This document shows positions 53,498-62,093 of a stretch of DNA of 64,000 bases, one piece after another. The position numbers were made by a program, and so were the translations under genes. Origin of the DNA: Bog-105 sp965217745 (GTDB taxonomy: Bacteria; Acidobacteriota; Terriglobia; Bryobacterales; Bryobacteraceae); NCBI GenBank assembly GCA_965217745.1, contig OZ244565.1, positions 5,084,001 to 5,148,000 on the forward strand, read 5' to 3'. Each line of letters starts with the position of its first letter. The first letter of the stretch is position 1. A model generated the notes under the pieces. It saw only the letters and a list, made by a program, of their open reading frames with translations. It was not told where the DNA came from and searched no databases.

Positions 53498-53938
53498 GTG
53501 GTGTTTCCGTACTTATCAGTAGTACTTCCGGTAATGCTCGTTGCGGCGTCCGCCCTGGCAGCAATCCCCGACCTGGATTCCTTGCATTGGAAAAACCGTG
53601 TGCTGCTCCTGTTTTCGCCTGAGGCCGGCAGCCGCGAATTGGCGGAGCAGCAAGTAAAGCTCGATGCGGAGGCGGCGGGCTTACATGAACGTGACATGAA
53701 AGTATTCGAGATCGTGGGCGGCCAAGCTGGCGCAGCCGGGCTTCGATCGCGGTTTGGCGTGAAACCAGACCGGTTTACGGTTGTGCTGATCGGCAAGGAT
53801 GGCGGAAGCAAACTGAAGAAATCCGGCGTTGTGGATGTTGCTTCCCTGTTTAGCAAGGTCGATTCCATGCCGATGCGCCGCTCCGAAATGCGCAATGCAT
53901 CGGGAAGCGATAAGTCACCAGGAAACGATAAGCAATGA
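53498..53938 (+). CDS. Exported DUF4174-domain protein
   Basis: A 146-residue protein. A leader (VVLPVMLVAASALAA) is followed by the DUF4174 pattern: LHWKNRVLLLFSP, then LHERDMKVFEIVGG and LRSRFGVKPDRFTVVLIGKDGG. The domain is thioredoxin-like in outline but lacks a CxxC pair. The exact start is unsure (GTG at 53498 or 53501, or an ATG at 53534). Its stop overlaps the next gene's start (ATGA, 53935-53938), so the two are translated together. Confidence 0.75.
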   Translation: MVFPYLSVVLPVMLVAASALAAIPDLDSLHWKNRVLLLFSPEAGSRELAEQQVKLDAEAAGLHERDMKVFEIVGGQAGAAGLRSRFGVKPDRFTVVLIGKDGGSKLKKSGVVDVASLFSKVDSMPMRRSEMRNASGSDKSPGNDKQ

Positions 53939-54723
53939 TAACGGGGCTGAAAGATCGAGTGGCTCTGATTGCGGGCGCTAGCTCCGGTTTGGGGAAAGCT
54001 GCCGCAGAGGCGTTCGCGGAGGAAGGAGCATCGCTGGCTCTATGTGCTCGCGGTATGGAAAAGCTGGAGGAAACTGCGCGTCAGATCCGCGAAACCCACG
54101 GAGTTCGCGTGGAAACCCGCTCGGTAGACGTCAGCAATTCACAAGCAGTCCGCCACTTTGTCGGAGAAATGGCCAACCTGTTTCAGCGTATTGACGTGTG
54201 TATCCCGAATGCCGGCGGCCCTCCTGCGAAAGATTTCCTCGAGACAACCGATGCGGATTGGCAAAGGGCTTTCGACACGAATCTCCTCAGCACGGTAACG
54301 TTCTGCCAGTCGGTGCTGCCGCACATGCAAGAACGCAAGTGGGGACGTATTGTCACCATCACGTCGATGACGGTCCGGCAACCGCTGCCGCAATTGGTGC
54401 TCTCGAATACCCTCCGCACCGGTTTGCTGGGTCTCTATCGAACGCTCTCAAACGATTTTGCACAGTACGGCATCACCATAAATAACGTTGCGCCCGGCTA
54501 CACCGCAACGGGAAGACTTAAGGAACTCTCCTCGAAGCTGGCCGCTTCCTCGGGGAAGACGGTAGCAGAGGTGGAAGCAGCTTGGGTCGCCGGCATACCC
54601 GCCGGCCGGCTCGCCCAACCGGAAGAAGTTGCCGACGCGGTAGTCTGGCTTGCCTCGGAACGCGCGGCGTTCATCACGGGGCAGACCTTAGTAGTGGATG
54701 GCGGAATGTACAAAGGAGTCTAA
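53935..54723 (+). CDS. SDR-family oxidoreductase without the usual Tyr-x3-Lys
   Basis: 262 residues. The dinucleotide-binding motif is GASSGLGKA and the NAG motif is PNAGGPP. The Ser region is ITSMTVRQPLP. Where classical SDRs have YxxxK, this protein reads LVLSNTLRTGLLGL, so both catalytic residues are missing at the expected position. The rest, including INNVAPGYTATGRL and the ITGQTLVVDGG end, is of FabG type. A subgroup with LSNALR at this place exists, so it may not be a mutation. It lies between DUF4174 and cupin genes. Confidence 0.82.
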   Translation: MITGLKDRVALIAGASSGLGKAAAEAFAEEGASLALCARGMEKLEETARQIRETHGVRVETRSVDVSNSQAVRHFVGEMANLFQRIDVCIPNAGGPPAKDFLETTDADWQRAFDTNLLSTVTFCQSVLPHMQERKWGRIVTITSMTVRQPLPQLVLSNTLRTGLLGLYRTLSNDFAQYGITINNVAPGYTATGRLKELSSKLAASSGKTVAEVEAAWVAGIPAGRLAQPEEVADAVVWLASERAAFITGQTLVVDGGMYKGV

Positions 54724-54724
54724 A

Positions 54725-55111
54725 ATGGCACAGCAATTTGCCGAAGCAATCGAAAAGCGTGAAGCGCAGCATGTGCGCTGGCAGGATTTGCCGGTGGAAC
54801 AGATGAATTCAATGCTCGACAGGCAGTTCGTCTCGGGAGAAAAGAGCATGGTCGCTCGCATTTTCTTGCGAAAAGGGTGTACCGTTCCGGAGCACAGTCA
54901 CGCCAACGAGCAAATCGCGTACGTCGAATCGGGAGCCATGCAATTCACCATTGGCGGCAAAGAAACCGTCTTGCGGGCCGGAGAGGTGTTGCTGATTCCG
55001 CCGGATGTTCCGCACAGCGCCTTGGCTCTGGAGGACACCGTGGATATCGATTTTTTTGCCCCGCCGCGCCGCGATTGGCTGGAACGGGAAGACAGCTATT
55101 TGCGGGGATAA
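54725..55111 (+). CDS. Cupin-domain protein
   Basis: A 128-residue single-cupin protein. Motif 1: VPEHSHANEQIAYVESGAMQF (metal ligands H, H, E). Motif 2: GEVLLIPPDVPHSA (last ligand H). The ATG at 54725 follows the SDR stop by one base; an upstream start would overlap the SDR gene. It is probably the last enzyme of the 53.5-55.1 kb set. Function unclear. Confidence 0.87.
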   Translation: MAQQFAEAIEKREAQHVRWQDLPVEQMNSMLDRQFVSGEKSMVARIFLRKGCTVPEHSHANEQIAYVESGAMQFTIGGKETVLRAGEVLLIPPDVPHSALALEDTVDIDFFAPPRRDWLEREDSYLRG

Positions 55112-55191
55112 TCCGCTTAATTCCGGCACTTTTTCGATTAATTAGAAGTGAGTAAGCGATAATATTAAATAAATAAGTTGGCTGTGGGAGC

Positions 55192-55407
55192 TTGTCAGTA
55201 AATCAATCCTCCAGGCGGGTGGTCGTTCTGCTGAAGCACGGAGTGCTCGAGGCGATTGAATGCGAGAGAGACGACGTTTTTCTGGTTGCTCGCACCCGAA
55301 GCAGCGGCATATGCGGCGTATTCGAGGACCGCTTTTCCGCCGAGTCATACATTATGAAACACCGTCTTCCGCGGGAAGGCGGTGGCCAGGCTGTAGCCCG
55401 GAACTGA
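55192..55407 (+). CDS. Possible small protein
   Basis: A 71-residue frame from a TTG at 55192 (SSRRVVVLLKHGVLEAIECERDDVFLVART). It is plausible in composition, but no homologue is recognised. It overlaps the terminator-like hairpin of the convergent fsr-like gene. Low confidence; it may be noncoding. Confidence 0.25.
   Translation: MSVNQSSRRVVVLLKHGVLEAIECERDDVFLVARTRSSGICGVFEDRFSAESYIMKHRLPREGGGQAVARN
55360..55384 (-). terminator. Hairpin after the fsr-like gene
   Basis: CACCGTCTTCC (55360-55370) pairs with GGAAGGCGGTG (55374-55384), with one G-T pair and a 3-base loop. It is 25 bases beyond the stop of the minus-strand transporter. The T-run is weak, so it is a likely, not certain, terminator. 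Confidence 0.55.
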
Positions 55408-55409
55408 GA

Positions 55410-56627
55410 CTAAGGCTGGGCCTGGATTGGCGTGCGGATATCCGGCAGCAGCGCTGTGGCGAGTCCGATGGCGGGCAGAAACGAACAGATCTGGTAGACG
55501 GTACGAATGCTGGTGTGATCGGCCAGCACACCCAGCAGTGCCGCTCCAATCCCGCCCATGCCGAAAGCAAGCCCGAAGAACAAACCCGAAACGGTTCCCA
55601 CGCGACCGGGAATCAGCTCCTGCGCATAAACCAGAATGGCCGAGAAGGCCGATGCCAAAACTACGCCAATAATCACACTGAGAATGCGGGTCCAAAAGAG
55701 GTTCGCGTACGGAAGCAAGCACGTAAACGGAAGCACGCCCAGAATCGAAATCCAGATCACCTGCTTGCGGCCGACGCGGTCGCCTACCGGACCTCCCGCG
55801 AAGGTACCCACGGCAACGGCACCCAGGAACAGAAACAAATGGAATTGGGAGTCGCGAACGCTCAGGTGAAATTTATCTATCAGGTAGAACGTGTAGTAGC
55901 TGGTCAAGCTGGCTAGATAGAAGTATTTCGAGAAGACGAGCGCCACCAGCACGCAGAGGGAGAACCGGACCTTCTTACGCGACAATCCAGTGAGAACAGT
56001 ATCGTGATTCGAAGCTGAACGGCGTCCGGTCAGGTGCTCCTTATACCAGAAACCAACCCGCGCGAGCAAAGCCATTGCTAACGCGATGGCGGCGGAAAAC
56101 CAGGCGATGCTGCCCTGCCCTCGCGGCACCACCACCAGGGCCGCCAGCAAAGGACCCACTGCTGAACCGGCATTGCCGCCAACTTGAAATATCGATTGGG
56201 CCAGACCATGCTGCCCTCCGGAAGCCAGCCGCGCCACACGCGACGATTCCGGGTGAAAAACCGACGATCCCACTCCCACCAGGGCCGCCGCAATCAGCAG
56301 CACGCCCAGCGTAGGCGCAATCGACAGCAGCAGAATTCCGGCCCCCGAAAACGCCATGCCCGCCACCAGCGAGTAAGGCATCGGCTTACGATCGGTAAAT
56401 AGTCCTACAAAGGGCTGCAGCAGCGAAGCTGTCACCTGAAAAGTGAGCGTCACCAGGCCGAGTTGCGCGAAGCTCAACTGCAGCGAGTCTTTCAGAATGG
56501 GGTACACCGCAGTGATGAGAGACTGCACCATGTCATTCAGCAGATGGCAGGTGCTGATGACGAACAGGATAGAAAGAGCAGGTGCGTAGCGCCGGGTCGC
56601 GGACGGCGCGGTGGTTGTACTTGACAT
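55410..56627 (-). CDS. fsr: MFS efflux transporter, Fsr (fosmidomycin resistance)-like
   Basis: A 405-residue protein close to the Fsr group. The start region has STCHLLNDMVQSLITAVYPIL, QLGLVTLTFQVTASLLQPFVGL and DRKPMPYSLVAGM. The diagnostic stretch is GVGSSVFHPESSRVARLASGGQ followed by GLAQSIFQVGGNAGSAVGPLLA. Twelve helices are expected. In E. coli Fsr gives resistance to fosmidomycin; the native substrate is unknown. It is a single gene, convergent with the cupin gene. Confidence 0.88.
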   Translation of the reverse strand: MSSTTTAPSATRRYAPALSILFVISTCHLLNDMVQSLITAVYPILKDSLQLSFAQLGLVTLTFQVTASLLQPFVGLFTDRKPMPYSLVAGMAFSGAGILLLSIAPTLGVLLIAAALVGVGSSVFHPESSRVARLASGGQHGLAQSIFQVGGNAGSAVGPLLAALVVVPRGQGSIAWFSAAIALAMALLARVGFWYKEHLTGRRSASNHDTVLTGLSRKKVRFSLCVLVALVFSKYFYLASLTSYYTFYLIDKFHLSVRDSQFHLFLFLGAVAVGTFAGGPVGDRVGRKQVIWISILGVLPFTCLLPYANLFWTRILSVIIGVVLASAFSAILVYAQELIPGRVGTVSGLFFGLAFGMGGIGAALLGVLADHTSIRTVYQICSFLPAIGLATALLPDIRTPIQAQP

Positions 56628-56748
56628 GTATCTGGTTACCGCACAAGAACCAACCTCGGCTGGCTTGCATGTTTCATTGTGGCAGCGCTCGCACAGCTGC
56701 TTCAGCCTGCTGTGCTAACCTCAGTGAGCTTTACCGGGAAAATACACC

Positions 56749-58275
56749 TTGGACACCGGGTTAACGAACAGCTCTGATCGAAATCAGATGAGCGGACAGC
56801 AGCAGGATTATCTCCAAGATGCCGTTCCCGGTCTTCGCAATCCATGGCTTTGTGAGGGGCTCTCTCAGGCGCTAGGCCTGATTGTTATCTTTGCGCTGGC
56901 TTTCGCGGTTTACTATCCAGCTCTTCGCGAGCGGCTGGTGGCGGACGATTTTATCCTGGTGGGCCACCTGAGCTTTGACGGTGCTCTCAGATATTTTCAT
57001 GAGACGCTCGGCTTCGGCAGAAACGAATACCGGCCATTGACGGCGATGTCTTACGGCGTGGATCAGTGGTTATGGCAGGGAAATCCGGCAGGCTACCATC
57101 TGACCAATCTGGTTCTGCATGCACTCGCATCTGGGCTCTTCTTTCTTGCACTTTACGCCTTGAGTGCCGAGTTCTTCTTCTCGCTATTCGCGGCCGGCAT
57201 TTTCGTGATTCACCCGATCGACCATGCGCGGATAAATTGGATTACCGCGCGCGACGGCTCTGTCTGCGCGGTGTTCCTGCTAGGCGCTGTCTGGCTGTAC
57301 ATCCTTTCCCGGAAGCGGAACAGCCAACCTCTGCATATTTTCGCTGTTCTCTCCGCCACATGTGCATTGCTGGCTTATGAAGGTGCGATTATCCTCTTCC
57401 TGCTGCTGTACGCGATCGAATGTCTCTTCCTGGCCGCGGGCCCGCTGCGCAGCAGAACCGCTTCGTCTTTGAAGCACATCGCCTGGTTTGCGGCTGTGAC
57501 CGCGGCCTATTTATGCCTGTGGCAGATTGTCTTCTCCGGCAAAATCGGAGCCTACGACCTGTCGCTAAGTCCTATTGCCATCTTGCGGAACTATACACGC
57601 TTGTGGGCCGCCCTGTTTCAAGGATGGAAGCTGCCGGGTATCGCGGCCCTCTACCTCATCCTGCTGGGCTTGTCATATAGATATCTGAGAGCCCGCTGGA
57701 AAATGACGGTGCTTGCCGTTGCGTTCGTATTCATCGCATTTATCCCCTACTGCTTCACCCGGGGGTTCGATTCCCGCTTCGGCTACATCAGTGCCCTGGG
57801 GATGGCGATTCTGCTGGCACTCTGTTGCCGGAGCAGCAGTGAAAACCATCGGCACTTACACCGGGCCGTAATTGCCTGCGCTGGCGTGGCCTTATGTTCC
57901 TGGTATGCCGTCGAAGATCGCCGGATCATAAAGGAGTGGACCACAGCCGGCGAAATAGCCCATAGCATTCCACAGGCGGTTCGGAAACTTCATCCGGTTC
58001 TTCCGCCGGGAACGGTGCTCGTGTTTACCGGCATCCCGGTCACTTACAGAAGAGCCAATGTCTTCCCCACTGGTCTCGATGCCGCAATTCAGCAGCAATA
58101 CCCGGTTCCAGTGGTGGTGCGGCAATTACAGCAGTCTCTAGAGAATTTATCCGAAGAAGCAGGCGCGTTGGTGTTCGAGTATCACGGCGGTGACAATTCT
58201 GTGCGAGAGATCGCGGCTACCCCGCACCCTTCTTCTCGGCCAACAGCAGTAAACTCTGCCCTGCCGGGAAATTAA
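56749..58275 (+). CDS. GT-C-type membrane glycosyltransferase, PMT/ArnT-like
   Basis: A 508-residue integral membrane protein with about ten or more helices. An acidic pair in the first periplasmic loop (VADDFILVGHL) is the catalytic site pattern of GT-C enzymes using lipid-linked sugars. ARLNWITARDG and RPLTAMSYGVDQWL are typical of the family's second loop. A soluble 130-residue tail follows. The start is TTG 56749 or ATG 56788; neither has a clear ribosome site. It faces a minus-strand glycan set and overlaps the end of its first member by 59 bases, tail to tail. Probably it transfers a lipid-linked sugar to a surface acceptor. Confidence 0.78.
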   Translation: MDTGLTNSSDRNQMSGQQQDYLQDAVPGLRNPWLCEGLSQALGLIVIFALAFAVYYPALRERLVADDFILVGHLSFDGALRYFHETLGFGRNEYRPLTAMSYGVDQWLWQGNPAGYHLTNLVLHALASGLFFLALYALSAEFFFSLFAAGIFVIHPIDHARINWITARDGSVCAVFLLGAVWLYILSRKRNSQPLHIFAVLSATCALLAYEGAIILFLLLYAIECLFLAAGPLRSRTASSLKHIAWFAAVTAAYLCLWQIVFSGKIGAYDLSLSPIAILRNYTRLWAALFQGWKLPGIAALYLILLGLSYRYLRARWKMTVLAVAFVFIAFIPYCFTRGFDSRFGYISALGMAILLALCCRSSSENHRHLHRAVIACAGVALCSWYAVEDRRIIKEWTTAGEIAHSIPQAVRKLHPVLPPGTVLVFTGIPVTYRRANVFPTGLDAAIQQQYPVPVVVRQLQQSLENLSEEAGALVFEYHGGDNSVREIAATPHPSSRPTAVNSALPGN

Positions 58276-58972
58276 TTCCCTTTGCAAGCGGGAACGCTTC
58301 CGCCGCCAGACAGCTATAGAGCAAGCGATCTAACCAGCCAGGAACAGGTCCGGTTCCGCTTGCTACGGGCCGCCGGCGCACCGGTTCCCAAATACGAAAT
58401 CGAATCAGGGCGACCAAAACCAGGAAAGAGTTCAAATAGGTGCAGCGGATGACTCGAAATCCGCTGCTGGAGGCGGCCTCGACAAGCCTCTTCCTGCTAA
58501 AGCGCTGGCGCTCTCCAACGAAGCCGGCATGCCGGCTTCGGAGCACCTCATGCGCGGAGACTCTGATAATCAGAAGGCCGTGTGGACGCAGGACCCGTGC
58601 GAATTCCCGAACCGCCTTTAGCTCTTCTCCACGCGGGAAATGAACCAGAACATCCAGGGAAATAAGGGCATCGAACGAGTCTTCCCCAAACGGAATGGTC
58701 TCGATGTTCGCCTGGACAGGATGTATGCGCGCGCGCCTTGGAGTTTTCGAGATTCCCTCCCAAGTGAGATCGGCGGCAAACATCTGCCATTGGTAACGAT
58801 CTGCCAGCAGGCTCGCGTTGTATCCGGTTCCCGATCCGGCCTCGAGGACTCGGGTGATGGAACGGCTTGCTGCAATAGGATCGAGCAGCCGGAAAAGAAT
58901 TTTGCGCATCCCTCGAAACCACCACAGGTTCCGCTCTGAATGCTCGAGAGTTGCGAATTCCGCCGGATTCAC
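58217..58972 (-). CDS. Class I SAM-dependent methyltransferase
   Basis: 251 residues. The S-adenosylmethionine site is VLEAGSGTGYNASLLA (motif I). QANIETIPFGEDSFDALISLDVLVHFP is motif II-III, and LRPHGLLIIRVSA comes next. The opening has the EHSERNLWWFRGMRKIL pattern often seen in glycan-cluster methyltransferases. The substrate, probably a sugar or lipid-linked sugar, is inferred from neighbours. Its start overlaps the epimerase stop by 4 bases (58969-58972). Confidence 0.87.
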   Translation of the reverse strand: MNPAEFATLEHSERNLWWFRGMRKILFRLLDPIAASRSITRVLEAGSGTGYNASLLADRYQWQMFAADLTWEGISKTPRRARIHPVQANIETIPFGEDSFDALISLDVLVHFPRGEELKAVREFARVLRPHGLLIIRVSAHEVLRSRHAGFVGERQRFSRKRLVEAASSSGFRVIRCTYLNSFLVLVALIRFRIWEPVRRRPVASGTGPVPGWLDRLLYSCLAAEAFPLAKGINFPAGQSLLLLAEKKGAG

Positions 58973-60018
58973 GAGGCGACGCTTGCCACTGCCTTTTCGA
59001 GAGGCGGGTTTTCTTCTGCCGCTGCCAATTCCAGGTAAGGCTGCTGGTGCTCACGGAAGTATCGAAGCGTGCCGCTTACGCCGCTTTCGAAGGAGATCTT
59101 AGGCGTCCAACCGAGCTCTCGCTGAGCGCGGCTGTTGTCTGAGAAATAGCTGCCAATGTCGGTCGCTTTGAGTTTTTCGGGGAACGGAACGTGCCGGACC
59201 GGCGGCACCCGGCCTGATGCCGACGCCATGGTCCTGGCAATCTCACGAACGCTGAGAGCCTGGAATCCGCCTATGTTGAAAATCCTATGCGGCGTCCGCT
59301 GCGCGACCCCGGCGCGCAGAAAGGCATTCACCACGTCGTCAACGTGTACGGGATCCCTCAACTGGTCTCCCTCGCCGTAAATCAACAGGGGCTTTCCTTC
59401 CAAAGCCATGCGGAAGTAGACGCCCAGAAAACCCTGGTGCGGCAGATGAAGCGCCATGCGGGGGCCAAAAACATTGCTCAGCCGCAGCACGATGCAATCT
59501 AATTCGCCGCGCCGGGATAGCAAAAGATGATATTTGCTGGCCGCATCTTTGTGAATTCCATTGAAGTCCACCGGCGCTATCGGATGGCACTCATTTACCG
59601 GCAGCTGTTCATGCTGGCCGTAAACCTGACGGGTGCAGGCGTACACCACCCGTGCTCCTGGACAGTGCTCACGGCAGGCGAGCAGAAAGCGCAGATGAGA
59701 AATAGTGTTCAAAACCAAATCCCGCTCCGGATCCGCCATGCTCCGAGAGTGGCTGATCTCGCCGGCAACGTTGAACACAATGTCGACGCCCGGCAGAACT
59801 TCGCCCAGAGTTTTCGTATTTGCAATATCGGAGACAATTACCCGCACGTCACGCTGGACAGGAGAGAGATTGTAGCGATTCCCTCCGCACCCGGGAACCA
59901 GATCGTCGACCACGGTAACCAGCGCTCCGGCTCGTACGAGCTCGACCGCCAGATTGCTGCCAATGAAGCCCAAGCCGCCCGTGACCAGCACAGACTTGCC
60001 GCGGTATTCCGTCAGCAT
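58969..60018 (-). CDS. NAD-dependent sugar epimerase/dehydratase
   Basis: 349 residues, extended SDR fold. The Rossmann motif is VTGGLGFIGSNLA. The active-site stretch has YACTRQVYGQ, but where other members have YxxxK this protein reads FNGIHKDAASKYHLLL, so the catalytic Tyr is an Asn or Gly (the Lys is kept). The rest (RLSNVFGPRMALHLP, DPVHVDDVVNAFLRAG) is normal. A subgroup with NGIxK exists, so this may be natural; the reaction then is not a standard 4-epimerisation. It is the middle gene of the minus-strand set and its stop meets the methyltransferase ATG. Confidence 0.8.
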   Translation of the reverse strand: MLTEYRGKSVLVTGGLGFIGSNLAVELVRAGALVTVVDDLVPGCGGNRYNLSPVQRDVRVIVSDIANTKTLGEVLPGVDIVFNVAGEISHSRSMADPERDLVLNTISHLRFLLACREHCPGARVVYACTRQVYGQHEQLPVNECHPIAPVDFNGIHKDAASKYHLLLSRRGELDCIVLRLSNVFGPRMALHLPHQGFLGVYFRMALEGKPLLIYGEGDQLRDPVHVDDVVNAFLRAGVAQRTPHRIFNIGGFQALSVREIARTMASASGRVPPVRHVPFPEKLKATDIGSYFSDNSRAQRELGWTPKISFESGVSGTLRYFREHQQPYLELAAAEENPPLEKAVASVAS

Positions 60019-60780
60019 TCAGAGACGCTCTCCGGCGCTGATCGCACGTTTCGGAAGCACCGCCGCCAGGTTGAAGCGGATGAACAGAAAACACAGTTCC
60101 ATGAAGGTCTTGGCTAGAGAGCGCACTTTGAAGAATTGCGAAGAGCCGTGTTCCCTGGGGTAATGATGAACGGGCAGTTCGATAACTTTCCAGCCGCTGC
60201 GCTCGAGTTGGCGGACCAATTCAATGCAGATAGCGCCTCCCGTCGAGAGCAGGGACGCTTCATCGAGAACACTCTTCCGGATAAGCCGGAAATCGCAGTC
60301 GATATCCCGCAGCCGGATGCGGAAAAGCCAGCGGGCGAACCGGTTATAGAGCCACCCGATAGCGACGCGATGCCAGGGATCCCTGCGATCCACCTTGTAG
60401 CCATTTACCAATCCGGTACTCTCTGTTACGGCATTCAGGAGTGATTGGATCCCGGCCGGATCATATTGCCCGTCTCCATCGGTATAGAAAACGAATTCCT
60501 TCGTCGCGGATGCAAATCCAGTGCGCAGAGCTGCCCCGTAGCCGCCATTGCGCTGGTGCGTGATAACGCGAAGCGCAGGCGCATACTGGCGCTGCAATGC
60601 TGCCAGGGTCTCCGCAGTCGCGTCGGTGCTGCCATCGTTGACTACGATGACTTCGAAGTCACTGGCGGCCCGGCGCAATACCGGCATGGTGCGAGCCAGC
60701 AGAGGCGGCAGCGAAGCGGCATCATTATAAGCCGGAAAAAAAACAGTAAGACTCTTCGGGAAACGGACGCACTCGTCCAT
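60019..60780 (-). CDS. Family 2 glycosyltransferase (DPM1-like)
   Basis: 253 residues from the ATG at 60780; a longer start at 60810 is possible. TVFFPAYNDAASLPPLLA opens the GT2 domain. VIVVNDGSTDATAETLA and YTDGDGQYDPAGI supply the two metal-binding acids. QRNGGYGAALRTGFASAT is the conserved middle. There is no membrane helix other than a weak C-terminal one, as in dolichol/undecaprenyl phosphate sugar synthases. It probably makes the lipid-linked sugar used by the GT-C enzyme. First gene of the minus-strand set. Confidence 0.87.
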   Translation of the reverse strand: MDECVRFPKSLTVFFPAYNDAASLPPLLARTMPVLRRAASDFEVIVVNDGSTDATAETLAALQRQYAPALRVITHQRNGGYGAALRTGFASATKEFVFYTDGDGQYDPAGIQSLLNAVTESTGLVNGYKVDRRDPWHRVAIGWLYNRFARWLFRIRLRDIDCDFRLIRKSVLDEASLLSTGGAICIELVRQLERSGWKVIELPVHHYPREHGSSQFFKVRSLAKTFMELCFLFIRFNLAAVLPKRAISAGERL

Positions 60781-60944
60781 CTCCCGCAGCGGAGGCCAAG
60801 ATTGTTGCAAATTCCCCTTTTAATTCATGCCTGTTACGTCGAACCCAAACGCCGCAACAGACCAACCCAAGTTCAATAACACATTACTATATCGGGTTAC
60901 ATACCTTGTTACTATCTGCTAAGTCCTGGTACCCGGCATGATTC

Positions 60945-62054
60945 ATGATTCAGGCAAATGATTTCCGGCGGCAGTGGAACGATCTGCGGGACGATGCCCT
61001 GGCAGCTTTCGACGCCGTAGGAGCCGGCGGCTGGTATGTGCTTGGAGAAGAGGTGCGCGCCTTTGAAGCCGCCCTGGCAAATCTCTGGGGAGTTGCGCAC
61101 GCCGCCGGCCTAGCCAGCGGTCTTGATGCCATCGAGATCGGGCTGCGAGCGCTCGGCTGCGGCCCGGGAGACCGCGTCCTGACAACCCCGGTTTCCGCTT
61201 TTGCGACCACGCTCGCCATCCTCAAGCTGGGAGCAGTCCCGGTTTTCGCCGATACCGATGAGCAGGGCTTGATCGATCTGGAGCGCTGTAGCGAGGTACT
61301 CAGCCGCGGGAGTGATATCCGCTTCTTTGTCCCGGTGCATCTTTACGGGTTCGTTTTGGACCTTTCCAAATTGCGAAGACTTCGGGAAGAGCATAACCTG
61401 CTGATGGTTGAAGACTGTGCACAGTCGATCGGCGCAAGCTTCCGGGGAGAAGCGGCAGGCACGGCGGGGCAATTTGCCGTCGCAAGTTTTTACCCGACCA
61501 AGAATCTGGGCGCCATGGGTGACGGTGGAGCCCTGCTTACGAACGATGCCGGACTGGCTTCCCGGGTGCGTATCTTGCGCGACTATGGCCAGACCTCTAA
61601 GTACCGCCACGATGCCATTGGATACAACAGCCGGCTCGACGAAATCCAGGCTGCCTTCCTGCGCCGCGCTTGCCTTCCTCGCCTGGCTAAGTGGAATTCC
61701 CGCCGCCGGGAGATTGCCGGGCAGTACCGGCGGCGAATCAAAAATCCCGCTCTCCGGCTGCCCCAGCCGACGAAAGACTCGGAGCCTTCCTGGCATCTGT
61801 TTCCCGTCTGGATCGATCCGGAACGCCGGGAAGACTTCACAACCCACATGGCCAACAGGCAAGTGTCCCTGGGAAATCATTACCCGGCTGCAATTCCCGA
61901 CCAGGCGGCGCTTCGCGAAGCGCCTTTCGAGATGGCCGACGCTTGTGAAACGGCGCGGCGCCTGTGCTCGAGCGAAGTAAGCCTGCCGATTCATCCCTAT
62001 CTGGTAGGAGCGGAGATCGACGGTGTCGTCGCGGCTGTAAACGAGTGGCCTTAG
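60945..62054 (+). CDS. DegT/DnrJ/EryC1/StrS aminotransferase
   Basis: 369 residues, a PLP-dependent sugar aminotransferase. Features are GAGGWYVLGEEVRAFEAALA, GVAHAAGLASGLDAIEIGLRALG, GDRVLTTPVSAFATTLAIL, VEDCAQSIGASFRGEAAGTAG, and FYPTKNLGAMGDGGALLTND with the PLP Lys in PTKNLG. It transfers an amino group to a keto-sugar nucleotide. It is divergent from the GT2 gene by 164 bases, so the whole set could build an amino-sugar. Confidence 0.9.
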   Translation: MIQANDFRRQWNDLRDDALAAFDAVGAGGWYVLGEEVRAFEAALANLWGVAHAAGLASGLDAIEIGLRALGCGPGDRVLTTPVSAFATTLAILKLGAVPVFADTDEQGLIDLERCSEVLSRGSDIRFFVPVHLYGFVLDLSKLRRLREEHNLLMVEDCAQSIGASFRGEAAGTAGQFAVASFYPTKNLGAMGDGGALLTNDAGLASRVRILRDYGQTSKYRHDAIGYNSRLDEIQAAFLRRACLPRLAKWNSRRREIAGQYRRRIKNPALRLPQPTKDSEPSWHLFPVWIDPERREDFTTHMANRQVSLGNHYPAAIPDQAALREAPFEMADACETARRLCSSEVSLPIHPYLVGAEIDGVVAAVNEWP

Positions 62055-62093
62055 AGACCTCTCTGCCGTGGCCAGCATCAAACAGGCACCGTT

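Noticed and set aside
53350..53895. 181-residue minus-strand open frame over the DUF4174 gene
   Set aside because: It begins inside the coding part and ends in the pruA terminator; the plus frame has leader and domain features.
57755..57785. GGGGGTTCGATTCCCGC looks like the T-arm of a tRNA
   Set aside because: It lies inside the GT-C coding sequence in a well-coded region, and no acceptor or anticodon arm fits around it.
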